Shown piece after piece: positions 28,101 to 36,343 of a DNA stretch of 61,269 nucleotides. The DNA lies in NCBI RefSeq assembly GCF_030698145.1, contig NZ_JAUYNW010000024.1:1-61269 (forward strand), written 5' to 3'. Positions within the stretch are counted from its first letter, which is position 1. Each line of letters starts with the position of its first letter. Below the pieces are notes generated by a model, which did not search any database, had not been told where the DNA came from, and worked only from the letters and a program-made list of their open reading frames with translations. This DNA comes from Phenylobacterium sp. (GTDB lineage: Bacteria; Pseudomonadota; Alphaproteobacteria; Caulobacterales; Caulobacteraceae). The position numbers and the translations under genes are program-made.

Positions 28101-28617
28101 CACCGCGTTCCGAGACCGTCGAGGCCCGCTGATAGCCGTTGATGGCGAAATAGCGCTCCAGGTCGCCGATCTCGACCACGTTGCCGGTGCGCGCCGAATA
28201 GGCCGCGCCCTCCACGACCGCCTTGGGCGGAACCCGCTGCAGCAGGGCCGGGACCGTGGTGACCAGCAGCGTCGGCTTCTTGGCGTCGAGCCCGTGCGCC
28301 AGGCGCCCGAGGGTGGTCATCCGCCGCGCCGCCGCGCCCGCCGACGGGCCGATCCGGTCATAGGGCAGGCAATCCCAGGACGGGAACTGCATCACCTCGA
28401 CCTGGGGGGCGAAGAAATTGAAGGCGTCAACGAAGGCCGAGAGGCGCGATCCGTCACGGGCCACGAAGACCGACAACCCGCCGCGGGCCTTGACGATGTC
28501 GGCCATCACCAAGGCGTCGAAGCCCTCCGGCGCGCCGACAAGGTCGAGGCGTCCGGGGTCCTGGGCGATGCGTCGGTGGTCGGCCGCCGTCGGCGCACGC
28601 GCGCCGTCAGCCGCCAT
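25123..28617 (-). CDS. mfd: Transcription-repair coupling factor
   Basis: This protein of about 1164 residues displaces RNA polymerase stalled at DNA lesions and recruits UvrA. The UvrB-like N-terminal region is followed by the CarD-like RNA-polymerase-interaction domain (around 480-550, LTQGDLVVHIDHGIGRYEGL). The RecG-like translocase has GDVGFGKTEVA as Walker A and VDEEQHFG as motif II, followed by the TRG-containing helicase lobe and C-terminal D7 domain. A start at 28617 is favoured by GAGG upstream; ATG 28638 is an alternative. Either overlaps the end of sdhE, so the two are coupled. Confidence 0.95.
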   Translation of the reverse strand: MAADGARAPTAADHRRIAQDPGRLDLVGAPEGFDALVMADIVKARGGLSVFVARDGSRLSAFVDAFNFFAPQVEVMQFPSWDCLPYDRIGPSAGAAARRMTTLGRLAHGLDAKKPTLLVTTVPALLQRVPPKAVVEGAAYSARTGNVVEIGDLERYFAINGYQRASTVSERGEFAIRGGVIDVFPPSAEEPVRLDLFGDTLESIRAFDPETQRSTRQLKEVSLLPVSEVLLDKDSITRFRRGYVEAFGAPGGDPLYETVSGGGRRAGMEHWLPLFYPDMATLLDYLPAEALIATDHLAGESRDERLAMIADAYDARAQADRRVHYHPLAPDQLYMTGEEWRERLSRRATRRFSAFQEAEGDTVVDMGARQGRSFIAERQRDSVNLFEATADHAKALASKGKRVLFASWSDGSSDRLGAMLADHGLKNISLAPYWDAAKAADPKIPQRVVLPLETGFETETLAVISETDILGDRLARPRRRRRAANFLAEASALTQGDLVVHIDHGIGRYEGLKTLDVQGAPHDCLELHYGGESKLYLPVENIDLLTRYGSDGEGVQLDRLGGAAWQARKAKAKERLRDMAMGLIGIAAERATKTTDPVVPPHGVFDEFCARFPYEETDDQLSAIGDVLEDLSAGKPMDRLICGDVGFGKTEVALRAAFVVAMCGQQVAIVAPTTLLARQHYKTFSERFQGWPVKVTRLSRLVPAKEANETREALKNGEVEIVVGTHAVLSKQVGFKNLGLVIVDEEQHFGVKHKEKLKELRTDVHMLTLTATPIPRTLQMSLSGIREMSIIATPPVDRLAVRTYITPFDPVVIREALLREKYRGGQAYYVAPRISDLPELERFLREQTPEVRYVVGHGQMAPTQLEDVMSAFYEGQYDVLLSTTIVESGLDIPTANTMIIHRADMFGLAQMYQLRGRVGRAKARAYAYLTTPPEKQITLSAERRLKVLQSLDSLGAGFQLASHDLDQRGGGNLLGEEQSGHIREIGVELYQQMLEDAVNELKALAGKGDGATDRGWSPQINTGAAVLIPEEYVPDLNVRLSLYRRLSDAEKSGDREALAAEMIDRFGPLPPEAGQLLKVVAIKGLCREANVAKIDVGPKGAVVTFRGDEFKNPMGLVGFIQKNQVAWRIRPDHKVVVKGEWETPEQRLGAAERVLSELAKLTAA

Positions 28618-28897
28618 GATCGTCGCCTCGGGCTTCATGAGCTTCGAACCGGAACGCCTTGATCCGGTTCAGGACCGGCCCGTCGAATTCAGGCGGCGTG
28701 GGGATCTGCCCGACGATCCACTGGTACAGATCGTGGTCCGGCTGATCGAGGAGAACCTCGAACACGTCGAGCTCGGCGGGGCTCAGGCTGGAGACATGGT
28801 TTTCCGCGAACGGCCCCAGAATGAGGTCCGCTTCCCTGAAGCCACGGTGCCAGGCCCGGTACTTCAGCTTTTTCAGCCGGGTTTCTTCGCTCGTCAT
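28607..28897 (-). CDS. sdhE: FAD assembly factor SdhE (succinate dehydrogenase assembly factor 2)
   Basis: This 96-residue cytoplasmic protein helps attach FAD to the SdhA flavoprotein. It has the short helical-bundle family features RLKKLKYRAWHRGFREADLILGPFA, containing the conserved RG-x-RE-x-D segment, and a second half with LLDQPDHDLYQWIVG. Its 3' end overlaps the start of mfd on the same strand. Confidence 0.92.
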   Translation of the reverse strand: MTSEETRLKKLKYRAWHRGFREADLILGPFAENHVSSLSPAELDVFEVLLDQPDHDLYQWIVGQIPTPPEFDGPVLNRIKAFRFEAHEARGDDHGG

Positions 28898-28947
28898 GGA
28901 GAGCGGCGGATATAGGCCTACCCGCGCTCAGGCGCCAGCGGGTTCGT

Positions 28948-29538
28948 TCAGTCGCCGCCACGCCAGGTGAAGGTGACGGTCTTGAACGGGGTGTCGCCCA
29001 CCTGCAGCGCGCCGGTGATCACCGGCGGGGCGTCCTTGCCCTTGAGCTGCGCGGTCTTGAGGGCCGCTGCGTCGATCTTGGCGTCGAGGCGCACCTCGCC
29101 CAGCTTGTCGTCCTTGCCGACGAAGCGGACCATCTCGTCGTTCAACGCATAGGCGGTGGGCAGCACCCGCAGCTTCACCGAATAGCTGGTGTTGCCGAGC
29201 GCGTTGGTCCGCGCCGGGCTGGTGATGTCCTGGAACTCCATCATCACCGGGCCGTAGGTCTTGGTCCGCTTCCCGGCCACCCAGTCGCCGAAGCCGATGG
29301 GACCGGCGATATGCAGGTGGTCGAGCTTGTACTTGCCCCCGACTTTCACCTCGCCAGTCGGGTAGTAGTACCCGAACAGGTCCTGCTTCTGATCGTGCTT
29401 GAACCCGGTGAACGTCGGGTCGGCGGGGACGGCGGGCGGGGCGACGGGCCCCGCGGCCTCTTCCTCGGTCTTTGCAGAAGGACCGCTGCAACCGGATAGG
29501 CAAACGGCCGCAAGCGTGGCGAGCACGATCGAGCGCAT
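28948..29538 (-). CDS. Putative lipoprotein, unknown function
   Basis: I do not recognise this family. The 196-residue product has a signal ending in LSGC (Cys17). A Glu/Ala/Pro linker follows, then a soluble domain that starts DPTFTGFKHDQKQDLFGYYYP and ends in a beta-rich segment (ITGALQVGDTPFKTVTFTWRGGD). The opening suggests envelope localisation facing the periplasm. It lies 50 bp upstream of sdhE on the same strand and is divergent from recG. Confidence 0.65.
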   Translation of the reverse strand: MRSIVLATLAAVCLSGCSGPSAKTEEEAAGPVAPPAVPADPTFTGFKHDQKQDLFGYYYPTGEVKVGGKYKLDHLHIAGPIGFGDWVAGKRTKTYGPVMMEFQDITSPARTNALGNTSYSVKLRVLPTAYALNDEMVRFVGKDDKLGEVRLDAKIDAAALKTAQLKGKDAPPVITGALQVGDTPFKTVTFTWRGGD

Positions 29539-29612
29539 CTGATTCCCCCCAATTTATGCATGGAGATCATCATGGGCGCGCAGAGCTGTCCATGGTCGCG
29601 CTATGCTGCGCC

Positions 29613-31688
29613 ATGCGGCCCGAGATTCTGTTCCCGCTCTATGCGCCCGTCACCTCGCTGAAGGGGGTGGGCGCGCGCGTCGCGCCCCTGCTGGAGAAGC
29701 TCGCCGGGCCGGTGGTGCGCGACGTGCTCTACCTGCGGCCTCATTCCGTGGTAGCCAGAACCCGCGCCACCGCCAACACCGCCGTCGAGGGCGCGGTGCA
29801 GATCTTCGAGGTGCAGATCGACGCGTACAAGCCGCCCCGGGCGCCGCAGCAGCCCTGGCGCATCGAGACCTATGACGGCACGGGCGTCCTGACCCTGGTG
29901 TTCTTCGGCAGCTTCGGCGGCCAGCTTCCCGCCAAGCATCCGCTGGGGTCCCGGCGTGTGGTCAGCGGCAAGGTCGAGCGCTTTGGCCTCAACCTCCAGA
30001 TCGCCCATCCCGACTACATCCTGCCGCTGGAGAAGGCCGGAGAGATCCCCTTGTTCGAGGCGGTCTACCCCGCCACCGCCGGCCTGCCCGCGCGCACGGT
30101 CCGCAAGTTCGCCCTGGAGGCCCTGGAACGCGCCCCGAACCTGCCCGAGTGGCAGGACGCCGCCTGGCTGGCCCGGGAGAAGTTCCCGCCCTGGCGCGAA
30201 GCGCTCGCCCTGGCCCATGCGCCGACCAGCGAGACAGACATGGCGCCGCAGACGCCTCACGCCCGGCGCCTGGCCTATGACGAACTGCTGGCGCACCAGT
30301 TGGCCATGGCCCAGCGCAAGGCCGAGCGCCGCGCCGAGCCCGCCTCCCCCATCCAGGCCTCGCTCCTGGCGCAGAAGGTCCGCGCCGACCTGCCGTTCAG
30401 CCTCACCGGCGCCCAGGAGCGGTCGCTGGCCGAGATCCGCGCCGACCTCGCCGCCGGCGAGCGGATGAGCCGGCTGATCCAGGGCGATGTCGGTTCGGGC
30501 AAGACCGTGGTGGCCATGCTGGCCATGGCCGACGTGGCCGCGGCGGGCGGCCAGAGCGCCCTGATGGCGCCGACCGAGATCCTGGCCCGCCAGCACTTCG
30601 AGACCGTGTCGGGTCCCTTGTCGGAACACGGAATCACCGCGGTCCTGCTGACCGGCCGCGACAAGGGCCTGGCGCGGGCCGACAAGCTGCGGGCGCTCGC
30701 CAGCGGCGCGGTCCAGGTAGCGGTCGGCACCCACGCCCTCTTCCAGGACGAAGTGGCTTTCCAACGCCTGCAGTTGGCCGTGGTCGACGAACAGCACCGC
30801 TTCGGCGTGGCCGAACGCCAAAGGCTGCAGGCCAAGGGCGAGGCTGTCCACCTGCTGGCCATGTCCGCCACGCCCATCCCGCGCACGCTGGAACTGACGG
30901 TCTACGGCGATCTCGACGTCTCGCGCATCGACGAGAAGCCCCCCGGCCGCACGCCGGTCGCCACCCGCGCCGTGCCCATGGGCCGGGTCGAAGAGGTCGA
31001 GGCTCGCCTGCGCGACGCCATCGCCGGGGGGGCCCAGGCGTTCTGGATCTGCCCGATGGTCTCTGAGTCCGAACTGGTCGACCTGAAGGCCGCCGAGCAG
31101 CGGTCCGCCGAGCTGCGCCAGAAGATCGGCCCCGGCGTGGGCCTCGTCCACGGCAAGATGACCGGGCCGGAGAAGGACGCCGTCATGGCCGACTTCGCCG
31201 ACGGCAAGATCAGTCTGCTGGTGGCCACCACGGTGGTCGAGGTCGGGGTCAACGTGCCCAACGCCACCATCATGGTCATCGAACAGGCCGAGCGCTTCGG
31301 CCTGGCGCAGTTGCACCAGCTCCGCGGCCGGGTCGGCCGTGGCCGCCGCGAGAGCGCCTGCGTGCTGCTCTACGATCCGCCGCTCTCGGAAACGGCCCAG
31401 AGACGGCTCGACATCCTTCGCAAGACCGACGACGGCTTCGTCATCGCCGAGACCGACCTGGAGCTGCGCGGCGGCGGCGACGCCCTGGGTCTGCGGCAGT
31501 CGGGATTCCCGGCCTATGTGTTCGCCGACCCCTTCGCCCACCGCGACCTGATCGCCGCGGCCGGGGACGACGCGCGGATGATCGTGGCGCGGGACCCGGA
31601 CCTCACCTCGGAGCGCGGCAAGGCCCTTCGCATCCTGCAGGAGCTGTTCGACTGGCGGGCCGGCTCGCCCTTGAAGGACGCCGGCTAG
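29613..31688 (+). CDS. recG: ATP-dependent DNA helicase RecG
   Basis: This protein of about 691 residues remodels stalled replication forks and Holliday junctions. An N-terminal wedge/OB domain (SLKGVGARVAPLLEKLAGPVVRDVLYLRP) is followed by helicase motifs: GDVGSGKTVVA (Walker A), VVDEQHRFGV (motif II), SATPIPRTLELT (motif III) and QLHQLRGRVGRG (motif VI). The start MRPEILFPLYAPVTSLKGVG is chosen by family alignment; no strong ribosome binding site is visible. The stop shares the tetranucleotide CTAG with the convergent oxidoreductase gene. Confidence 0.95.
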   Translation: MRPEILFPLYAPVTSLKGVGARVAPLLEKLAGPVVRDVLYLRPHSVVARTRATANTAVEGAVQIFEVQIDAYKPPRAPQQPWRIETYDGTGVLTLVFFGSFGGQLPAKHPLGSRRVVSGKVERFGLNLQIAHPDYILPLEKAGEIPLFEAVYPATAGLPARTVRKFALEALERAPNLPEWQDAAWLAREKFPPWREALALAHAPTSETDMAPQTPHARRLAYDELLAHQLAMAQRKAERRAEPASPIQASLLAQKVRADLPFSLTGAQERSLAEIRADLAAGERMSRLIQGDVGSGKTVVAMLAMADVAAAGGQSALMAPTEILARQHFETVSGPLSEHGITAVLLTGRDKGLARADKLRALASGAVQVAVGTHALFQDEVAFQRLQLAVVDEQHRFGVAERQRLQAKGEAVHLLAMSATPIPRTLELTVYGDLDVSRIDEKPPGRTPVATRAVPMGRVEEVEARLRDAIAGGAQAFWICPMVSESELVDLKAAEQRSAELRQKIGPGVGLVHGKMTGPEKDAVMADFADGKISLLVATTVVEVGVNVPNATIMVIEQAERFGLAQLHQLRGRVGRGRRESACVLLYDPPLSETAQRRLDILRKTDDGFVIAETDLELRGGGDALGLRQSGFPAYVFADPFAHRDLIAAAGDDARMIVARDPDLTSERGKALRILQELFDWRAGSPLKDAG

Positions 31689-32680
31689 CTCACCTTGACC
31701 ATCCGCTTGCCACGGTTCTCGCCGGCGAGCAGGCCGACCAAGGCGGCCGGTGCGTTCTCCAGGCCCTCGATGACGTCCTCCAGCACCTTGAGCTTGCCGG
31801 TTTCCACCCAGGACTTGAGCTCCGCCAGCGCCTCGTCGCGCTTGTCGTCGAAGTCCGAGACGATGAAGCCGCGCAGGTTGAGCCGCTTGGTGACGATCAG
31901 GCCGGGCACGCCGCGCGGTCCGTGCGGCGGCGCGGTCCCGTCGTACTGGGAGACCGCTCCGCAGCAGGCGATGCGGCCGAAATTCTTCATGTTGAACAGG
32001 CAGGCTTCGAAGATGTCCCCGCCCACATTGTCGAAATAGACGTCGATCCCGTCGGGACAGGCGGCCCGGATGGCGCGGCGGACGTCGCCGGCCTTGTAGT
32101 CGACGGCCGCGTCGAAGCCGAGCTCATCAATGAGCCAGGCGCACTTGTCCGCCCCGCCGGCGATCCCCACGACCTTGCAACCCTTGAGCTTGGCGATCTG
32201 GCCGACGAGGGAGCCGACGGAGCCCGCCGCGGCGGAGACCACCACGGTCTCGCCAGGTTGGGGCTTGCCGCATTCCAGCAGGCCGAAATAGGCGGTCAGC
32301 CCGGCCACGCCGTAGACGCTGATCAGGTGGGTCACCGGCTTGAAGTCCGGCAGCTTGTGGAGCCGCTTGCCGGGCAGGACCGCATAGTCCTGCCAGCCGG
32401 TGTCGGCGAACACCATGTCGCCCGGCGCGAGGTTTGGGGACTTGCTCTCGACCACCTCGGCCACCGAGCCGCCGGCCATGACGTCGCCGGCCGCCAGCGC
32501 CGCCCGATAAGTGGCGCCCTGCATCCAGGCGCGGTTGGCGGCGTCCAGGGAGATGTAGCGCGTGCGCAGCAGCACCTCGCCGTCGGCGGGGCTGGGGCGC
32601 TCGCCCTCCGTCAGCCGGAAGTGTTCGGGCGTCAGCTTGCCCTGCGGAAGCTGGTCGAGAACGATCTGTCGGTTGGCCAT
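31685..32680 (-). CDS. NADP-dependent medium-chain oxidoreductase (zinc-independent)
   Basis: This 331-residue MDR enzyme has an N-terminal GroES-like domain and a Rossmann domain with VSAAAGSVGSLVGQIAKLKGCKVVGIAGG. DVYFDNVGGDIFE is typical of the leukotriene B4 dehydrogenase/curcumin reductase group, which reduce enones or quinones with NADPH. No zinc-ligand cysteines are present. Its stop overlaps that of recG within CTAG. Physiological substrate unknown. Confidence 0.85.
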   Translation of the reverse strand: MANRQIVLDQLPQGKLTPEHFRLTEGERPSPADGEVLLRTRYISLDAANRAWMQGATYRAALAAGDVMAGGSVAEVVESKSPNLAPGDMVFADTGWQDYAVLPGKRLHKLPDFKPVTHLISVYGVAGLTAYFGLLECGKPQPGETVVVSAAAGSVGSLVGQIAKLKGCKVVGIAGGADKCAWLIDELGFDAAVDYKAGDVRRAIRAACPDGIDVYFDNVGGDIFEACLFNMKNFGRIACCGAVSQYDGTAPPHGPRGVPGLIVTKRLNLRGFIVSDFDDKRDEALAELKSWVETGKLKVLEDVIEGLENAPAALVGLLAGENRGKRMVKVS

Positions 32681-32744
32681 GGCGCATCTCCCATCGCGCT
32701 CTTCGGGCGCGTGGCGCGACGATGGGCCTCTCGAGCGATCCCGG

Positions 32745-33875
32745 TCAATCGATCCTGGGTTTCGGCAAGGCGTGATGGGCCAGCAGGGCCTCGACCCGGC
32801 CGAGCGCGTCGGTCTCGAGATCGGCGTAGAACAGGTTGTAGGCCGGCGCCTTGCGACGGTCAGTCCACGACCCCGACGGCTTCAGCGAGGCCGACTTCGG
32901 CCGCGAGACGCGCACGACCCCGCCCACGCAGCGCGCCGAGACCTGGCGGGTCAGGAAGGCGGGCCTGGCGCCCCATTCCAGGCCGGTGGCGTTGGCCGCC
33001 CCCTGGTTCAGTTTCGCCGGCGCCTCGGCCGTGCTGACCGCGCCCAGCAGCGGATTGAAGCAAATCGGAACCCGGCCGTGCAGGTTCACCAGCTGACCGG
33101 AGGACCAGACCAGCGAGCGGTCGAGGATCATCTGCGCCCGCTCCGGCTCGTTCTCGAAGGCCTGCGCCCAGGCCGCCATGCATCCGGGCTGGCGCGGAGC
33201 CAGGCATGGCGCGATCGGCGGAGCGTCGGCGGGGACCACGGTGTCGATCAGATAGGCGCCGGCGAGCCTGGCCATGACCGCCGGATCGGTGGCCACCTCC
33301 TCCGCCAGCAGCCGTGAGGCCAGGGTGCCGCCCTGCTCCACCCCCACGATCACGAACGGACGGCCCCGGTTGTCGTTGGCCAGGTAGTGGCGGAAGGCCG
33401 CGGCCACGTCGCCATAGGCGAACCGCCGGGCTTCCTTGGCGTCGTCGCGCAGGGTCATCAGCGTGTAGAGGCTGGCCTGGCGGTAGCGCGGCGCGAAGAT
33501 CCGCCCCACCCGCACGAAGGGACCCGCATAGTTCGGCGCCATGACCTGGCGAAACAGCCGATCGGCCTTGGGATCGTCGATCGGCGCGTTCCAGTGGCGG
33601 CCGCCGTCGAAGAGGGTCGGCCCCACGAAGAACACATCGGCCTTGGGGGCCGAGGCGGGCGGGACCGCGGGGTTCTCGGGCATCAGCGCCCAGGCGGCGC
33701 GCAGGCGGTAGTCCGGGGCCGCCGGTGGATCGTAGGTCTGAAATGGCTCCTTGGGGTCCAGGCTGGTGCGCAGAATGTCGTCGCGCCAGACGAAGGCCGC
33801 CGCCGCGATCAAGGCGGTGAAGACCAGCACGCTCGCGAACACCAGCCTCTTGAAGCCTTTGGGACGAGCCGCCAT
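32745..33875 (-). CDS. DUF3089 alpha/beta-hydrolase-like protein lacking the nucleophile
   Basis: This 376-residue protein has an N-terminal membrane anchor (about residues 10-29) followed by an alpha/beta-hydrolase-like domain, assigned to DUF3089 from memory of segments such as KADVFFVGPTLFDG, NYAGPFVRVGRIFAPRYRQ and LIDTVVP. The nucleophile elbow, normally G-H-S-Q-G, reads G-V-E-Q-G at 178-182, so the catalytic Ser is replaced by Glu180. The protein is probably inactive as a hydrolase. It is the last gene of the kdsA-hldE-hldD operon, 12 bp after hldD. Confidence 0.75.
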   Translation of the reverse strand: MAARPKGFKRLVFASVLVFTALIAAAAFVWRDDILRTSLDPKEPFQTYDPPAAPDYRLRAAWALMPENPAVPPASAPKADVFFVGPTLFDGGRHWNAPIDDPKADRLFRQVMAPNYAGPFVRVGRIFAPRYRQASLYTLMTLRDDAKEARRFAYGDVAAAFRHYLANDNRGRPFVIVGVEQGGTLASRLLAEEVATDPAVMARLAGAYLIDTVVPADAPPIAPCLAPRQPGCMAAWAQAFENEPERAQMILDRSLVWSSGQLVNLHGRVPICFNPLLGAVSTAEAPAKLNQGAANATGLEWGARPAFLTRQVSARCVGGVVRVSRPKSASLKPSGSWTDRRKAPAYNLFYADLETDALGRVEALLAHHALPKPRID

Positions 33876-33887
33876 GCCCGCCCTCGC

Positions 33888-34886
33888 CTACCGGTAGGGA
33901 TCAGGCTGGGAGAGGTAGCGGGTCACGTACTCCCCAACCCCGTCCTCCAGACTGGTCATCGGCTGGTTGTAGCCGGCGGCCCGCAGCCGCTCCATCTTCG
34001 CCTGGGTGAAGTACTGGTACTTGTCGCGGATCGCCGGCGGCATTGGGGTGTACTCGATCTGAGGCGCGCGGCCGGCGGCGTCGAACACAGCCTTGGCCAT
34101 GTCCTCGAAGGTCCGCGCCTGGCCCGAACCCAGGTTGTAGACCCCGTTGACCTGCTCGCTGGCGGCCAGCCAGGCCACCACGTCGGCCACGTCGCGGACA
34201 TAGACGAAGTCGCGGGCCTGGCCGCCGTCGGCGATCCCTTCGCGATAAGATTTGAAGAGCTGCACGGCGTGCCCGTCGCGGACCTTGGGCCAGACCTGCG
34301 AGGCCACCGACTTCATCGAGTGCTTATGCTCCTCGTTAGGGCCGTAGACGTTGAAGAACTTCAGCCCGACCCATTGCGGCGGCGCATAGTCGCGCGCCGC
34401 CTGACGGGCCGCGAAGAGGTCGAACAGGGCCTTGGACCAGCCATAGGCGTTCAGCGGCCGCAGCGCGGCGAGACTCTCCACGTCATCGGCGTCGTCGAAC
34501 TCCGCGACATCGCCGTAGGTCGCGGCCGACGACGCGTAGACGAACCGCCGCTGGCGGTCGGCGCACCAGCGGAACAGGTCGCGGCTGAGACCGAAGTTCG
34601 TATGGATGATCTTGTCGGCGTCCGGTTCCGTGGTGGACGAGATCGCGCCCATGTGGACCACCAACTCGACGTCGCGCCAGCGCTTCTCCAGCCAGTCGAA
34701 CATGTCTTCCGGCGCCACGAAATCCCCAATGGGATGCTTGGCGATATTGCGCCACTTGCCCAGGTCGGCCTCGTGCAGGTGGTCGCAGATCACCACGTCG
34801 AGGCTCGGGTCCTCGGCCAGCTTGGCGGCGATATTGGAGCCGATGAATCCGGCGCCGCCGGTCACGAAGATCATCCGCCGGGTCAT
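33888..34886 (-). CDS. hldD: ADP-glyceromanno-heptose 6-epimerase
   Basis: This 332-residue extended SDR converts ADP-D-glycero-D-manno-heptose to the L,D form used in the LPS inner core. Visible are TGGAGFIGSN for NADP, SSAATYG, Tyr-x3-Lys in YGWSK, and the HldD segments FFNVYGPNEEHKHSMKSV and GGQARDFVYVRDVA. Its ATG overlaps the hldE stop by 4 bp (ATGA), so they are translationally coupled, giving two consecutive enzymes of the ADP-heptose pathway. Confidence 0.95.
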   Translation of the reverse strand: MTRRMIFVTGGAGFIGSNIAAKLAEDPSLDVVICDHLHEADLGKWRNIAKHPIGDFVAPEDMFDWLEKRWRDVELVVHMGAISSTTEPDADKIIHTNFGLSRDLFRWCADRQRRFVYASSAATYGDVAEFDDADDVESLAALRPLNAYGWSKALFDLFAARQAARDYAPPQWVGLKFFNVYGPNEEHKHSMKSVASQVWPKVRDGHAVQLFKSYREGIADGGQARDFVYVRDVADVVAWLAASEQVNGVYNLGSGQARTFEDMAKAVFDAAGRAPQIEYTPMPPAIRDKYQYFTQAKMERLRAAGYNQPMTSLEDGVGEYVTRYLSQPDPYR

Positions 34887-36337
34887 GCCTTCTCCTTCAT
34901 TCGGCTGATGGCCGCCGTGGTCGAATAGCCGTCGACGATCTCGGCCAGCCTCACCTCGCCGCCATAGGACTTCACGAAGGCGCCGCCCACCACCTCGTCT
35001 TCAGAGTAGTCCGCGCCCTTGATCAGCACGTCGGGTCGAGCGGCCTCGATCAGGGCCATGGGCGTGTCCTCATCGAAGGGCGCGACCAGGTCGACGCCGC
35101 CCAGGCCGGCCAGGACCATGGCGCGGCTTTCAAGCTCGTTCACCGGACGGCCCTCGCCCTTCAGCGCCTTGACCGAGCGGTCGGAATTCACCCCGACGAT
35201 CAGCCGGTCGCACCAGGCCCGCGCTTGGCTCAGATAGGCCACGTGGCCGCGGTGGAGGATGTCGAAGCAGCCGTTTGTGAAACCCACCTTCAGGCCCTTG
35301 GCCCGCCAGCGGGCGATCTCCTCGGCCATCCGCTGGGGCGTGACGATCTTGGCCTCGGCCGGCGCCATGTGCGCGGCAAGCGAAGCCTCCATCAGCTCCT
35401 CGGGCGTGACCACGGCGGTGCCGGCCTTCCCCACCGCCACGCCGGAGGCCAGCATGGCGAACTGGATGGCGTCCTCGATCGGCACCTTGGCGGCGATGGC
35501 CAGGCCGAGCGCCGCCAGCGTCGTATCGCCTGCGCCGGAGGCGTCGAACACCTCGCGCGGCACGCCGGGGAAGTGGCGCACCGGCTCGCCGCGCACCGCC
35601 AACGAGATACCCTTGGCCGAGCGGGTCACCAGGATGGCTTTCGCCTCGCACAGCGACAGCGCGTGAGTGAGCGCCGCGGCGATCTCGTCATTGGTCGAGG
35701 TCGGCATGTCGGTGGCGTGGGCCAGTTCGGCGGCGTTCGGCTTGACGATGTCGACCGCGCCGTAGCGCGCGAAGCTGCGGGCTTTCGAATCGACGACCAT
35801 GATCGCGCCCGTCGCCCGGGCCGCGGCGATGACGCCATCGGTGACCACGCCCTTGCCGTAGTCCGACAACAGAACCACGCCGACGTCCTTGGCCACGTCG
35901 CGCAGGGTGCGGATCAGGCGCTGCTCGACGTCGCCGCTGGCCGGGCCGCTGGTCTCCATGTCGACCCGCAAGAGTTGCTGGCCGCCGGAGACGAAGCGGG
36001 TCTTGAGGGTGGTCGGTCGTCCCGCGTCGGTGACGACAAAGCCCTCGACGCCTTCCTCGGCCTGGATCAGCCGCAGGGCTTCATGGCCCTCGGCGTCGCC
36101 GCCGATCAGGCCGATCAGCCGCACGTCGCCGCCCAGGGCCGCGGCGTTGCGGGCCACGTTGCCGGCGGCGCCCAGCATCACCAGCTCGCGCTGGCGCGCC
36201 AGGACCGGGATCGGCGCCTCCGGTGAGACGCGGGTCACCTCGCCATAGACGAAACGGTCGACCATCAGGTCGCCGACACAGGCGATGCGCGCGCCCCGGA
36301 GGGCGGCGAGAATTTGCTGGAGCGCCGAGAGGTCCAT
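34883..36337 (-). CDS. hldE: Bifunctional heptose 7-phosphate kinase / heptose 1-phosphate adenylyltransferase
   Basis: This 484-residue fusion covers two steps of ADP-heptose synthesis. The N-terminal ribokinase-like domain (1-320) has GAAGNVARNAAALGG and DASGAGDTTLAALG, with the GAGD anion hole and catalytic Asp. The C-terminal nucleotidyltransferase (345-484) has GFTNGCFDILHRGHVAYL with the HxGH motif, and GVNSDRSVKALKG. Starts 6 bp after kdsA and overlaps hldD. Confidence 0.95.
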   Translation of the reverse strand: MDLSALQQILAALRGARIACVGDLMVDRFVYGEVTRVSPEAPIPVLARQRELVMLGAAGNVARNAAALGGDVRLIGLIGGDAEGHEALRLIQAEEGVEGFVVTDAGRPTTLKTRFVSGGQQLLRVDMETSGPASGDVEQRLIRTLRDVAKDVGVVLLSDYGKGVVTDGVIAAARATGAIMVVDSKARSFARYGAVDIVKPNAAELAHATDMPTSTNDEIAAALTHALSLCEAKAILVTRSAKGISLAVRGEPVRHFPGVPREVFDASGAGDTTLAALGLAIAAKVPIEDAIQFAMLASGVAVGKAGTAVVTPEELMEASLAAHMAPAEAKIVTPQRMAEEIARWRAKGLKVGFTNGCFDILHRGHVAYLSQARAWCDRLIVGVNSDRSVKALKGEGRPVNELESRAMVLAGLGGVDLVAPFDEDTPMALIEAARPDVLIKGADYSEDEVVGGAFVKSYGGEVRLAEIVDGYSTTAAISRMKEKA

Positions 36338-36343
36338 GGGACC

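Noticed and set aside
29601..31541. 646-codon minus-strand open frame across recG
   Set aside because: Antisense shadow of a gene with clear helicase motifs.
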